From contig NZ_JABEKX010000001.1 in NCBI RefSeq assembly GCF_013407595.1, positions 948,522 through 1,012,521 on the forward strand: a DNA stretch of 64,000 nucleotides, in the 5' to 3' direction. How positions within the stretch are numbered: the first letter of the stretch is position 1; the number at the start of each line of letters is the position of its first letter. Position numbers and translations under genes: made by a program. This stretch comes from Lacticaseibacillus absianus (GTDB lineage: Bacteria; Bacillota; Bacilli; Lactobacillales; Lactobacillaceae). Shown here one piece after another: positions 24,620 to 36,696 of the stretch. Under the pieces are notes generated by a model. It was not told where the DNA came from, made no database searches, and saw only the letters and a program-made list of their open reading frames with translations.

Positions 24620-24681
24620 AAAGTCATTGAAAAGCTCCGTATATTTTTCTTAGAAGCGCGATATTTCAGGGATTGTTTAGT
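24620..24681 (+). promoter_or_regulatory. CRISPR leader, array 1
   Basis: The 62 nt before the first repeat begin with AAAGTCATTGAAA and end with TCAGGGATTGTTTAGT. The leader of array 2 has near-identical blocks at the same distances from its repeat, pointing to Cas1-Cas2 integration and transcription signals. Confidence 0.75.
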
Positions 24682-25502
24682 GTGTTCCCCGCGTAGGCGG
24701 GGGTGATCCCGGGTACGGCCAGTGGTTCCAAGAGGACTTCATGTGTTCCCCGCGTAGGCGGGGGTGATCCTGGTATGTACATGCCCGAACCATCAACTGC
24801 GCAGTGTTCCCCGCGTAGGCGGGGGTGATCCTGATCCCTGACGAACTAGCCCCGCTGAATGGACGTGTTCCCCGCGTAGGCGGGGGTGATCCAAGGTTAT
24901 GTCGTCGTTTGATGCGATGAGTAGCGTGTTCCCCGCGTAGGCGGGGGTGATCCCGACCCCCGGGTGAGAGGGCCGCTCTTTTTTATGTGTTCCCCGCGTA
25001 GGCGGGGGTGATCCCCACGCCCAGCAAGAGGTCTACCTTTACTCTTTGTGTTCCCCGCGTAGGCGGGGGTGATCCCGAGTCGCCGCTCACCTTCTCGATC
25101 AGCCCCAAGTGTTCCCCGCGTAGGCGGGGGTGATCCCGGGATTGCGGCACCGCGTTCTCAGCGTCGCAAGTGTTCCCCGCGTAGGCGGGGGTGATCCCAT
25201 GGCGATGATCGACATGAGTGACAACGCGAAGTGTTCCCCGCGTAGGCGGGGGTGATCCCGCCAGCGCCAGCAGGCAAGACGGTCGCTCAGCGTGTTCCCC
25301 GCGTAGGCGGGGGTGATCCCCTCTCCCTCTCCCCGATTGTGGAAGGCAAGGTGTGTTCCCTGCGTAGGCGGGGATGATTCTCAGGTGGACTATAGATTCT
25401 TCATCGGCTTTAAGTATTCCCCGCGCATGCGGGGATGATCCCCAGTTAAACAGGTTTTGTCCGAAATTCATAATGTATTCCCCGCGTAAGCAGGGATGCC
25501 CA
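24682..25502 (+). CRISPR. CRISPR array 1, type I-E, 14 repeats
   Basis: Repeats of 28 bp start every 61 bp (24682, 24743 ... 25475), giving 13 spacers of 33 nt. The first 11 repeats are identical (start GTGTTCCCCGCG, loop TAGG, end GGTGATCC). Repeat 12 (25353) has several changes, repeat 13 (25414) begins GTATTCCCC with CATGCGGGGATGATCC, and repeat 14 (25475) is further decayed. Decay at the right end and the conserved block before the left end place the leader on the left. The palindromic CCCCGC...GCGGGG core fits Cas6e processing. Spacer targets could not be determined. Confidence 0.98.
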
Positions 25503-26032
25503 CCACGTGATCTACGTTCACTTCGTTGGGATCGGCGCGGATCCTCCCGCAATTGAATGGGCAATGTGCTTGGCTACGGTATGCCCGCACGGTGAGGTTC
25601 TGCTGGACTTGATCAACCTTTGCGCAGAATCTCGCGCGGAAAGTTACTGCGATCGAATGGTTCAGGGCTTGTTCACTCGATAAGACTGTTTTTGCCAAGT
25701 TGGCAAGAGCGAGATACGCATTAATTAATACAATAAATAATCTGAATTTTCACAACTTTATTGATATTGAAAATTATTCGACAAGTTGGAAGATGAGTGA
25801 TAGTTTATTGGTATACTAGGTTAATAGGATGATGGTGGAGAACGGATCGACTTGATATAGATGGTTCCCTACGGAGGCTGTTCAAAACTTACCTACGAAC
25901 AAACTGCAGGACATCTGTGCGCAAACACAATGGCTGACGATGGGTGCTGACTAGATGATCTGGCTCGCGTCCAATCAGGCGGGGTGTGCTCAAGTCGGGT
26001 TAGTCGCACAGTTGAGCTATAGGAGGTGCACA
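25503..26032. other. Region between array 1 and cas3
   Basis: The first part (about 25500-25682) is open in one forward frame for about 60 codons and ends in TAA, reading protein-like (IEWAMCLATVC, then LLDLINLCAES), possibly a gene remnant. The second part is very A+T-rich and carries the cas promoter. Confidence 0.45.
25809..25817 (+). promoter_or_regulatory. Extended -10 promoter of the cas operon
   Basis: TGG followed by TATACT at 25812-25817 makes an extended -10 element in the A+T-rich stretch upstream of cas3. No consensus -35 is present at 17 bp. The resulting leader would be about 210 nt. Confidence 0.45.
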
Positions 26033-28795
26033 ATGGAGATCACCGCACTCGACCCGGCCACACGCGCTTTATGGGCGAAGAAGCGAACGGTGGACGGGCA
26101 ACAGCTTTGGTTGCCGCTAGTCGCGCATTTGCAGGATTGCGCGAATGCGATCAACGCGCTGTATAACCTCTGGCTCAGCGACAGCCAGAAGCGTCGGATG
26201 ATGGCAACGATGACGGACGATGAGCTGCGGCGCCTGCTCAAGTTCATCGCGTTGGCGCACGACCTCGGTAAGGGAATTGCCGCTTTTCAGCGGAAGCCAT
26301 CTTACGGCGGTTCGCAGGCGATCGACCATGTGCTGACCGAGCAACTGATCCGCGCTGGCTTCATGGGACTGGATCAGGCGCGGATCGAGGACCCAGAGCA
26401 GAGTCCGCACGCCTTGGCGGGGGAGGCGCTACTGGAACGCGCAGGTGTCCCGGTTTCTGTGGCGGCGATCATCGGCGGGCACCACGGCCGGATCGCGGAA
26501 TACCCGCCGACCAAGAATATTTGCCAGTTCACCGCGAACTATTGGCAAAGCGACAAGGATGCTGAGCAGCAACGCCCTTGGCGCCGGGTGCAGGAGCAGC
26601 TGATCCGCTGGGCGCTCGAGCAAGCCGGGTATACGTCGGTCAATGAGATCCCCGACGTCGACATTGTGCAGAGCGTGCTGATCGAAGGGTTATTGATCAT
26701 GGCAGACTGGCTCAGCTCAAGCGAGTTCCTAAATGATGATCCGACGCGGCCCTTGTTCCCGCTGATCCCGATCGAGCACCACTTAAGGGACTTGGATCTG
26801 ACGGCGCGCTTTCGCCGGGCGTGGTCGACGTGGCATGTCGATGAGCCTTGGCGCCCAGCGCCCGTTCAGCTGACGCCCGACCCTTACCAGGCGCGGTGGC
26901 AGTTTGCCGCACGGCCGGTGCAGCGGGCGATCACCCAGGCGATCGATGCGACCACCGAGCCGGGGCTGGTATTGATAGAGGCGCCGATGGGTCTAGGCAA
27001 AACTGAAAGCGCTTTAGTTGCGGCGGAACAGTTGGCTAGCAAGACCGGCAGTAGTGGCCTCTTCTTCGGCCTACCCACGCAAGCGACGAGCAATGCGATG
27101 TTTCGTCGGGTCAGCGCCTGGCTGGACGTGCAGGCGACACAGCAAGGTGGGCACTTATCGCTTGAGTTGCTGCATGGCCGAGCCAAATTCAACGAGGCCT
27201 TTCGCGCACTCCCACACGCACAGGCAGTCGCACAAGACGACGATGAACCTGCCGCCGTAGTGGTGAATGAATGGTTCAGTGGCAAAAAATCGATCTTAGA
27301 TACGGTCAGCGTCGGCACGATCGATAACTTGTTGCAGATGGCCCTGAAACAGAAGCACCTGTCGCTGCGTCACCTCGGGTTCTCAGGCAAGGTCGTCTGT
27401 ATCGATGAGGTCCACGCGGTGGATACGTACATGCTGACGTATCTGGATGGGGCCCTGGAGTGGCTGGGGGCGTATCACGTACCTGTCGTGATTTTGTCGG
27501 CAACGTTACCGATTGCGCGCCGCAATGAGCTCTTGGGGGCGTACTACCATGGTCGGTTCAACGCCAAGTTGAGGCTATCGGATGCGCAGCAGGCGTGTGA
27601 AGCTTACCCGCTAGTGACCTTGCTGGACGGACAGCAGGTCCACCAGATCACCGATTTTCCCGGCCCGTCCGATCAGGCGGACTTGACGATCCAGGTCGAG
27701 CGACACGACGACGATCCGGAGGGGCTGGTCGACCGCGTGTGTCGCGCGATCGCAGCCGGAGGCGTGGCTGGCGTGATCGTGAACACGGTGCAGCGGGCAC
27801 AGACGCTTGCGCAGCTGGTCCCGCCGGAGATCCCGACGCTGATCCTCCATTCAAGTTTCTTGGCGCCCGACCGGACGAAGCTCGAGGATCAACTGGAAAC
27901 ACTGATCGGCAAGGCCGGGGTCAAGCGGCCCGACCGACTGATCGTGATCGGTACGCAGGTGCTGGAGCAGTCGCTGGACATTGACTTCGACATTCTGTTC
28001 ACGGATATCGCCCCGATGGACTTGCTGCTGCAGCGCGCCGGTCGGTTGCACCGCCACCAGCGTCAGCGACCGGCTGCGCTGAAGGCACCGAAGATGGTGG
28101 TGATGGGCATTCTTGCGCCGGGGGATTATGGTGAAGCGAACGCAGCGATCTATACGCCGTACTTGTTGATGCGTACGGACGCGGCGCTTCCGTCGGAGAT
28201 CCGGCTCCCTGACGATATTTCACCATTGGTTCAGCGGGTCTACGCCTTCACGGACGAGCCGGCGTTCCCGGGGCTCGAGGCGGCTAAGGCGGCGTTCGAG
28301 ACGCTGATCGAGCAGAAGGAAGCTCGGGCCACAACGTTTCGCCTGGCGCCCCCCAAGAAGCTGAAGCGCGCCACGCTGCACAAGTGGCAGGCCGGCGGCA
28401 CATTGCCTGGAGTGGACCAGTCCGATCAGCGCGGTGTGGCGGCCGTGCGCGATATCGACGAAAGCCTTGAAGTCATCGTGATCAAGCAGACGCGCACTGG
28501 TGCGCAACTGATCGATGGCCGACCACTTGCTCAGTGTGCAGAGGCCACGATCGCGGCGCAGATCATGCGACTGCCGCAGCGTTTCTCACAGAGGTGGAAC
28601 ATCGAGGCCACGATCCGCACGCTTGAGGACCAGACGGCCGCGCACTTGCCGCAGTGGCGATCCAGTAGCTGGTTGCGTGGTGCCTTGGCCCTGATCCTGG
28701 ATGAACAGGCGGAGGCTGAACTGGACGGCTACCGGCTGCATTACTCGCCGCACCTGGGGCTGATGTATACGAAAGAGGAAGGTAATCATGGATAA
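26033..28795 (+). CDS. cas3: CRISPR-associated helicase/nuclease Cas3
   Basis: Effector nuclease-helicase of type I-E interference, 920 aa. The N-terminal HD nuclease shows ALAHDLGKGIAAFQ near residue 75 and GGHHGRI further on. The superfamily 2 helicase has Walker A APMGLGKTES near residue 317, the DEVH box CIDEVHAVD near 457, SATLP after it, and the motif VI-like QRAGRLHRH. The ATG at 26033 has AGGAGG six bases upstream; the frame extends 26 codons further without a good ribosome-binding site. It is the first gene of the cas operon and overlaps casA by 8 nt. Confidence 0.97.
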   Translation: MEITALDPATRALWAKKRTVDGQQLWLPLVAHLQDCANAINALYNLWLSDSQKRRMMATMTDDELRRLLKFIALAHDLGKGIAAFQRKPSYGGSQAIDHVLTEQLIRAGFMGLDQARIEDPEQSPHALAGEALLERAGVPVSVAAIIGGHHGRIAEYPPTKNICQFTANYWQSDKDAEQQRPWRRVQEQLIRWALEQAGYTSVNEIPDVDIVQSVLIEGLLIMADWLSSSEFLNDDPTRPLFPLIPIEHHLRDLDLTARFRRAWSTWHVDEPWRPAPVQLTPDPYQARWQFAARPVQRAITQAIDATTEPGLVLIEAPMGLGKTESALVAAEQLASKTGSSGLFFGLPTQATSNAMFRRVSAWLDVQATQQGGHLSLELLHGRAKFNEAFRALPHAQAVAQDDDEPAAVVVNEWFSGKKSILDTVSVGTIDNLLQMALKQKHLSLRHLGFSGKVVCIDEVHAVDTYMLTYLDGALEWLGAYHVPVVILSATLPIARRNELLGAYYHGRFNAKLRLSDAQQACEAYPLVTLLDGQQVHQITDFPGPSDQADLTIQVERHDDDPEGLVDRVCRAIAAGGVAGVIVNTVQRAQTLAQLVPPEIPTLILHSSFLAPDRTKLEDQLETLIGKAGVKRPDRLIVIGTQVLEQSLDIDFDILFTDIAPMDLLLQRAGRLHRHQRQRPAALKAPKMVVMGILAPGDYGEANAAIYTPYLLMRTDAALPSEIRLPDDISPLVQRVYAFTDEPAFPGLEAAKAAFETLIEQKEARATTFRLAPPKKLKRATLHKWQAGGTLPGVDQSDQRGVAAVRDIDESLEVIVIKQTRTGAQLIDGRPLAQCAEATIAAQIMRLPQRFSQRWNIEATIRTLEDQTAAHLPQWRSSSWLRGALALILDEQAEAELDGYRLHYSPHLGLMYTKEEGNHG

Positions 28796-30515
28796 TCTGC
28801 AGTTTAACTTGGTCACCGATCCGTGGATCAAGGTGATCACCAAGGCAGGCGATACGGTCGAGACGGTGTCGATCCTGACCCTATTTACGCACGTCGGGGC
28901 GTATCGCCGCCTGGCGGGCGAGATGCGTGCGCAGGACCTGGCGATCTTGCGACTGTTGCTGGCCATCGTACAGACGGTCTACTCGCGTTATGATGAGGCT
29001 GACCAGCCCTATGAGTGGTTGCAGGTCGACGCGGAGACGATGCAGCCGCTGGCGGTCGCTCAAGACGACTATGACGAAGACGACCTGATGGCGACTTGGC
29101 AGGCGCTCAAGGATAATGGTGAGTTCACGGACCGCATTGTGCAGTACCTGCGCCGCTACCAGGACCGGTTCGACTTCTTCGGGCCGCAACCCTTTTATCA
29201 GGTCACGGCCGCGCAGTACGATCAGCTCGTGCCGGCAGACAAGCAGATCAGCATGGGCAAGGGGACCGTCGACGTCAAGCAGATCGACCGGCGGATCTCG
29301 GAGAGTGGCAATTCACGCGCGGTTTTTGCCGCCAAAACCGAGGCATACAAGCAGGTCTTGGCGCTGGATGAGTTGGTGCGGTGGCTGATCACCTACCACC
29401 AGTTCACCGGGGTGACGGATAAGACGAAGATCAAGACGGCCGAGAAGTTCTCGGTGTCGATGGGCTGGACGTATCGCCTGAACCCGGTGTTCATCAGCGG
29501 TCGTGACTTGTTCGAGACGCTCATGCTGAACTTGGTGCTCGTGCCTGCGGAAACGACGGCGTACCATATTCAGCGGCCGCAGTGGGAATTCCCCGACCAA
29601 GTCGCGTATGTCGACTGGATCAAAAAGCAACTGTTGCCTGATAACGTCGCCGCGCTATACACGATGTGGTCGCGGATTTTGCACATCGAATGGTCAGACG
29701 CTGGGACCCCAATGATCTTCAGCGGTGGGTTGCCCGGCGTGGACGCGACGAACGCCTTCGTTGAACCGATGACGGTCTGGAAGTGGGCGGACAAGGATAA
29801 GCCGCCGGTGTTCAAGCCGGCAAGAAAAAGCGTCGCCAGCCTGAATAAGGCGATGTGGCGGAACTTCGGGCAGTACGTGGCGGTGCAGGGTGAGCAGACA
29901 GACCAAAAAGTGCACGAACCCGGTGTCGTCAGCTGGTTGCACAAGCTGGTGAATGAAGACCGCCTGACGGCCCAGAATGCGGTCCACCTCACGGGGATCA
30001 CCCTGATCAGCGACGGGAATGCGACGTCTCAGGCCCCAGTCGCCGAAGTGGCGGATGAGATGACGATCCAAGCGGCGGTCTTGTTCGATCCTGACGGTGG
30101 TGCCGATTACTGGCCGGCGCGGATCGAACGGGCGATCGATCGCACACAGCAGGTCGGCACGGATTACTATCATTTTGTCAAAGAGGTGGCGACGATCCGG
30201 GGGATCGACGGGACCGAGTTCGCGAACCGGCAAAGCGCGCGCTTCTACGCGCAGCTCAACGCACCGTTCAAGCAGTGGCTGGCGGGGTTGTCCAACCAAG
30301 ATGACCGAGACGAGAAGTTGGCGCTGTGGAAGGCCGAGCTGAGGCGCGTCGTGAACGCCGCCTTGGCAGAAGTGATGCAGCAGACGTCTTCGAGAGACAT
30401 TCGCGGGATCACGGTCGGTCAGGATCAAGGTAAAGCACGGTACACGAACATCGTCTTGGCGGAGCGCCGAGTGAGGGCAAGTGTCAAGCGGCATTTGGCA
30501 GAGAGTGGAAGGTGA
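28788..30515 (+). CDS. casA: Cascade large subunit Cas8e (Cse1/CasA)
   Basis: Large subunit of the type I-E Cascade complex, responsible for PAM recognition and Cas3 recruitment; 575 aa, normal for the family. The N-terminus (FNLVTDPWIKVI) is the typical Cse1 opening, and the four-helix C-terminal part follows RQSARFYAQLN. The start at 28788 lies in the end of cas3 with AGGAAGG 4-5 nt before it, and the end touches casB, so translation is coupled. Overall similarity is recognised by pattern and by operon position between cas3 and casB. Confidence 0.95.
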   Translation: MDNLQFNLVTDPWIKVITKAGDTVETVSILTLFTHVGAYRRLAGEMRAQDLAILRLLLAIVQTVYSRYDEADQPYEWLQVDAETMQPLAVAQDDYDEDDLMATWQALKDNGEFTDRIVQYLRRYQDRFDFFGPQPFYQVTAAQYDQLVPADKQISMGKGTVDVKQIDRRISESGNSRAVFAAKTEAYKQVLALDELVRWLITYHQFTGVTDKTKIKTAEKFSVSMGWTYRLNPVFISGRDLFETLMLNLVLVPAETTAYHIQRPQWEFPDQVAYVDWIKKQLLPDNVAALYTMWSRILHIEWSDAGTPMIFSGGLPGVDATNAFVEPMTVWKWADKDKPPVFKPARKSVASLNKAMWRNFGQYVAVQGEQTDQKVHEPGVVSWLHKLVNEDRLTAQNAVHLTGITLISDGNATSQAPVAEVADEMTIQAAVLFDPDGGADYWPARIERAIDRTQQVGTDYYHFVKEVATIRGIDGTEFANRQSARFYAQLNAPFKQWLAGLSNQDDRDEKLALWKAELRRVVNAALAEVMQQTSSRDIRGITVGQDQGKARYTNIVLAERRVRASVKRHLAESGR

Positions 30516-30517
30516 GG

Positions 30518-31132
30518 ATGAGCATGGAACGAACGATCGAATCAGTCACAGTGAGCATCACCAAGACACTGTATGCGAACGGTGACCCGGATAAAGCGAT
30601 ACTCGCTAGTCTACGCGGGGCGGCGTCATTCAGCAGCCCCAAGGCGCAGAAGTTCTGGCCGCTGGTGATGCAGCGCCTGCCTGAGAAGCTGCTCAGCCGC
30701 GACGGGACCCCGACGCCGGCAGAAAACGCGGTGTACGCTGCGGTCCGGCTCTACGCGCTACACCAGCAGAGCAATACGGCGTGTGTGTACGCACCGGCGT
30801 CACGAGGGACGACTGATGCCGACGCCACGGGCGTCCCGTTCTTCACGGCGGTCGCCCGGTTGAAGCGCGACCCTAAGCGCGTCGTTGCCGTTGACCGCCG
30901 AACACAACAGGCGCTGGCGATGACCCAGTTTGGCGCCGTGATGAACGCCCTGACCCACTTGGTGGGGATGGTGCGGGCCAACCAGCCGGGTGTGCAGATC
31001 GACTATGGTCGACTGGGCCAAGACCTGTATTGGTTCCAACGAGGGTACCGCGAAGCCGCCCAGGTCCGCTTGATCTGGGGGCAGGATTTTTACTTCGAGT
31101 CAACACAGTCAACTGAAGGGACGGAAGCCTAA
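30518..31132 (+). CDS. casB: Cascade small subunit Cse2 (CasB)
   Basis: Small helical subunit of type I-E Cascade that lines the R-loop, present as a dimer in the complex. About 204 aa, mostly alpha helical, with the family-like segments LASLRGAASFSSPKAQKFWP and AVYAAVRLYALHQ. Three in-frame starts are close together (GTG 30512, ATG 30518, ATG 30524); ATG 30518 is chosen because GGAAGG lies 5 nt before it, but 30524 is equally possible. It ends with TAATG, overlapping cas7e by one base. Confidence 0.93.
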   Translation: MSMERTIESVTVSITKTLYANGDPDKAILASLRGAASFSSPKAQKFWPLVMQRLPEKLLSRDGTPTPAENAVYAAVRLYALHQQSNTACVYAPASRGTTDADATGVPFFTAVARLKRDPKRVVAVDRRTQQALAMTQFGAVMNALTHLVGMVRANQPGVQIDYGRLGQDLYWFQRGYREAAQVRLIWGQDFYFESTQSTEGTEA

Positions 31133-32217
31133 TGACTAATAACTTATATCTCGATATCAACGTGTTACAGACCGTGCCATCGTCTAACCTCAACCGCGAC
31201 GACGCCGGTTCGCCTAAGACGGCGATCTACGGCGGGGTCACCCGCGCCCGTGTGTCCTCTCAGAGCTGGAAGCGTGCGATCCGCCTGGCATTCAACGCGG
31301 ATGATCACAGCGATACGCCGGCCGGGATCCGGACCAAGGACGCGGTGAAGTTGCTGACGGAAGAGATCCAGCGTCAGGATGCAGGCATTGCAGACGACGT
31401 GGCCGCGGCCAAGGCACGTGACTTGATCAATGCGGCTGGGATCAAGACGGACAAGAGCGATCAGACAGGCGCCTTGCTCTTGATCAGCCGCGGTCAGGTC
31501 GAGAAGCTGGCGCAATATGCGTTGGCCCACGACCAGTACGAGGACAAAAAGGCATTGAAGGCCGCCTTGAAGGCAGACCAATCGCTGGATACCGCCTTGT
31601 TCGGCCGCATGGTCGCAGACGACCCTGAGCTCAATGTGGATGCTTCGGCGCAAGTCGCACACGCGGTCTCGACGCATGAGATCGTGCCCGAATTCGACTA
31701 CTTCACCGCCCTGGATGACTTGCAGCCAGAAGATAGCAGTGGTGCGGCGATGCTCGGGACGATCGAGTACAACTCCTCGACGCTGTACCGGTACGCGAAC
31801 CTGAACTTACACGAATTGCGCCACAACATCGGGGATGCGGCGACGATCCAAGGGGCCCTGCGCTTCATCAAGAGCTTCCTGTTGTCGATGCCGACGGGGA
31901 AGCAGAACACATTCGCCAACAAGACGCTGCCGAACTACGTCATGATCGCACTGCGGCGCGACACACCGGTGAACCTGGTCTCGGCGTTCGAAGAACCGGT
32001 CCACGCTGGGACGGAAGGGTACGTGAAGGGCTCGATCAAGCGGCTCAAGCAGGCAGCACAGGATGCTCTGCAGTACGTTGAGGCACCGCTGTTGGCGGTC
32101 ACGATGACGGCGTATGCATCTGAGGCGACGGATCGAGTCGCCAACCTGACGGACCTGTTGGCGCAAGTCGAAGCAGCACTGGAGAAGGTGGCCCAAGATG
32201 AAAACGCTGGCGATTAG
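31132..32217 (+). CDS. cas7e: Cascade backbone Cas7e (Cse4/CasC)
   Basis: RAMP-fold protein of 361 aa that forms the hexameric crRNA-binding backbone of Cascade. The N-terminus (LDINVLQTVPSSNLNRDD followed by GVTRARVSSQSWKRA) is the diagnostic Cas7e motif, and the C-terminal strand region contains the typical thumb sequence before YVKGSIKRL. Start overlaps the casB stop by one nt and the end overlaps cas5e by 20 nt. Confidence 0.97.
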   Translation: MTNNLYLDINVLQTVPSSNLNRDDAGSPKTAIYGGVTRARVSSQSWKRAIRLAFNADDHSDTPAGIRTKDAVKLLTEEIQRQDAGIADDVAAAKARDLINAAGIKTDKSDQTGALLLISRGQVEKLAQYALAHDQYEDKKALKAALKADQSLDTALFGRMVADDPELNVDASAQVAHAVSTHEIVPEFDYFTALDDLQPEDSSGAAMLGTIEYNSSTLYRYANLNLHELRHNIGDAATIQGALRFIKSFLLSMPTGKQNTFANKTLPNYVMIALRRDTPVNLVSAFEEPVHAGTEGYVKGSIKRLKQAAQDALQYVEAPLLAVTMTAYASEATDRVANLTDLLAQVEAALEKVAQDENAGD

Positions 32218-32905
32218 GCTCACCGGGCCCCTGCAGGCTTACGGGAACGAAGCGACCTTTACGCGCCGGACCAGTGATGACCACCCTTCCAAAAGCGCGA
32301 TCATCGGTCTGCTGGGGGCAGCGCTCGGTTATCGGCGGGAGGACCCCCGGTTGTTGACGCTCAACCAGCTTGCCTTCGCGGTGCGGATCGATCAGCCCGG
32401 GGAGATGATGACCGAGTTCCAGACGGTCGAATGGAAACCGGGCCGTGCGTCCAAGCTGAGCTATCGGGACCTGATCCAAGACGCCGTGTTTGTCGTTGCG
32501 ATCGGCAGTGACGATGAGGCTCTGATCGCCCGGCTCGCCGATGCGTTGCGGCACCCGAAATTCGCGCTGTTTCTCGGCCGCCGTGCGAACGTGCCGGCCG
32601 GCGTGCTGGATGTCCAGCTGATCGATGCGCAAGACCCGGTGGCGGTGTTGACGACTTGGCCATGGCAAGCGTCGCTGTGGTACCAAAAGCGTAAGCGCGC
32701 CGACGAGACGATCGAGCTTGAGCTGTACGCAGACGCGCAGTTGCTCGAAAAAGGGCCGACGCACCTCGTGAAGGATCAAGTCGAGTCGTTCGACCAGCGT
32801 GATCGCCGGTCGAGTTTTCGCAGTGTACGCACCCTGAGTGTCCCGGTGACTAACCCGGTGCATCCGCTGCCGGAGACGATCCACGACATCTGGTCACGCG
32901 TCTGA
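32198..32905 (+). CDS. cas5e: Cascade Cas5e (CasD)
   Basis: RAMP-fold subunit of 235 aa that binds the 5' handle of the crRNA. The opening KTLAIRLTGPLQAYGNE and the following HPSKSAIIGLLGAALG are characteristic of Cas5e. The start overlaps the end of cas7e by 20 nt and is preceded by GGAG; cas6e follows after 12 nt. Confidence 0.96.
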   Translation: MKTLAIRLTGPLQAYGNEATFTRRTSDDHPSKSAIIGLLGAALGYRREDPRLLTLNQLAFAVRIDQPGEMMTEFQTVEWKPGRASKLSYRDLIQDAVFVVAIGSDDEALIARLADALRHPKFALFLGRRANVPAGVLDVQLIDAQDPVAVLTTWPWQASLWYQKRKRADETIELELYADAQLLEKGPTHLVKDQVESFDQRDRRSSFRSVRTLSVPVTNPVHPLPETIHDIWSRV

Positions 32906-32917
32906 AAGGAGGTCGCT

Positions 32918-34882
<1,965 letters not shown>

Positions 34883-35422
34883 GTCGAGCCAGAGCACGCG
34901 GCTGCACCTGCACTGGTCGCGCTCGATCTAGAAACGACCGGACTGGATCCAGCCCATGATCAGATCATTGCGATCGGGGCGGTCAAGCGCGATGCAGACG
35001 GGCGAGAAAGCCGTTTCGATCAGCTTGTCAGTGATGTTGCGGCGATCCCATCAGCCGTGACGACGTTGACCGGTTTGTCACACGATCAGTTGGTCAAAAG
35101 CGGGCGCCCCCTGGCGGCGGTCCTCGCTGAGCTGAGTGACTTTGTTGGCCTGCTGCCCGTCATCGGGTACAACCTGCGTTTCGATGAGGCATTCTTGTTG
35201 AACGCCTTGCAGCGGGTCGGGCAGGCACGCTGGCCGAATAAGATGATCGATGTGAAGCCAAACGTGATGAAGGCCGAGCCATTCCTGGACAACTTTAAAC
35301 TGAGCACGGTCTTAAAGCAGTATGGAGGAGTCAACGAGCAGCCACATCAGGCGCTGAGCGATGCGCGAGCGACGCTGCGATTGGCGGACAAGCTGATCGA
35401 GGGTGGCGCACTGAAACTTTAG
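34883..35422 (+). pseudogene. DEDDh (DnaQ-like) exonuclease domain, detached part of a Cas2-exonuclease fusion
   Basis: About 179 codons in frame with cas2, directly after its stop. ExoI motif ALDLETTGLDP, ExoII NLRFDEAFLL and ExoIII HQALSDARATL are all intact, so the domain itself is not decayed. No ATG, GTG or TTG occurs in frame before the ExoI motif; the first usable GTG (35057) would delete it. Cas2 plus this part is 297 codons, matching fused Cas2-DEDDh proteins that trim prespacers. Expression would need readthrough of TAA, a CTG start, or correction of a sequencing error. Confidence 0.8.
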
Positions 35423-35506
35423 TCTGCGATGACGCGGATGAGTAAGTGGTGACGAGGGGTCCCTCGAGAGGGGCTCTTCGGTTTCTAACCGATCAATCGG
35501 TCGCGC

Positions 35507-35568
35507 AAAGTGATTGAAACTCGGGGTGTGTGAGTTTGCAAAGTGCGGTAGCTCAGGGATCGTTTAGT
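35507..35568 (+). promoter_or_regulatory. CRISPR leader, array 2
   Basis: Starts with AAAGTGATTGAAA and ends with TCAGGGATCGTTTAGT immediately before the first repeat; both blocks match the array 1 leader at identical distances (62 and 16 nt from the repeat). Confidence 0.75.
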
Positions 35569-36696
35569 GTATTCCCCGCGGATGCGGGGATGATCCTCTG
35601 ACTGCCATCTAGTCAGGCCTCCGGTGCGCGTATTCCCCGCGGATGCGGGGATGATCCTTTCTCGCCGGCCGCGCTGCCAAGATGAAGCTCGTATTCCCCG
35701 CGGATGCGGGGATGATCCTCAGGCCGCCAGCCTTTGCGGCCCGTACAGCCTGTATTCCCCGCGGATGCGGGGATGATCCATCACCACGAGGTTGGCCCAG
35801 GGGTACTTTAGCGTATTCCCCGCGGATGCGGGGATGATCCCTAGTCGCAGACAACGTGGCATCCTTTACCGAGGTATTCCCCGCGGATGCGGGGATGATC
35901 CCGACGTGATCGTTTTATCCAACTCCAAAGAGCAGTATTCCCCGCGGATGCGGGGATGATCCCTTTCACCCCGATTTTGAGCCGGGACATGACGCGTATT
36001 CCCCGCGGATGCGGGGATGATCCTACGCCGCGGCGCTGGATGGTTGACCTCGCCAAGTATTCCCCGCGGATGCGGGGATGATCCCCCGAGCAACTCGACG
36101 CTGTCAGCGGGTGATGTGTATTCCCCGCGGATGCGGGGATGATCCCCCGCGAAAACCCTCCCCAGGGCAACGCAGAGTGTATTCCCCGCGGATGCGGGGA
36201 TGATCCTTGATTCTGAGGCCTGCTCGCCACCACGCTTGAGTATTCCCCGCGGATGCGGGGATGATCCCGTTGCGATGTTGCTTGTTCAAACGCTGAATAC
36301 GTATTCCCCGCGGATGCGGGGATGATCCTGAAGAGGTCGCTCAGACTTTCAACTCTCCGACGTATTCCCCGCGGATGCGGGGATGATCCCAGTTTAGTGC
36401 GACTAGTGTATATACGGCTTGCGTATTCCCCGCGGATGCGGGGATGATCCCAGCCCATCGGCGTGCTTTTCAGCGGTTCCGGTGTATTCCCCGCGGATGC
36501 GGGGATGATCCAAACGAGCAAGCGGCACAAGCCAAGAGGCCGAAGTATTCCCCGCGGATGCGGGGATGATCCAAAGTACGGGGTGCCGATCACGCTCGAC
36601 GACAGGTATTCCCCGCGGATGCGGTGGTGATCCTCCGTTTGGTGCGGAGATTTCAGTTGCGGTGTCTGTTTTTCCAGCGGATACGGGGGATGATCG
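35569..36696 (+). CRISPR. CRISPR array 2, type I-E, 18 repeats plus one degenerate
   Basis: Repeats of 28 bp begin every 61 bp from 35569 to 36606, giving 33-nt spacers. The repeat starts GTATTCCCCGCG, has loop GATG and ends GGATGATCC. The first 17 are identical; the one at 36606 has GGTGG in place of GGGGA, and a strongly decayed copy lies at about 36668-36696. Decay on the right and the leader block on the left give the same orientation as the cas operon. The repeat differs from that of array 1 at four positions. Confidence 0.98.

Noticed and set aside
24983-25564. 193-codon minus-strand frame
   Set aside because: Repeated RLRGEH and PAYAGNT strings are translations of CRISPR repeats.
25955-26032. 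26-codon N-terminal extension of Cas3
   Set aside because: No ribosome-binding site before it, whereas AGGAGG is correctly placed for ATG 26033.
35057-35422. Independent short exonuclease gene starting at GTG 35057
   Set aside because: It would lack the ExoI motif; the upstream frame continuous with cas2 explains the sequence better.
35841-36593. 250-codon minus-strand frame with GSSPHPRGI repeats
   Set aside because: Translation of CRISPR array 2, not a gene.
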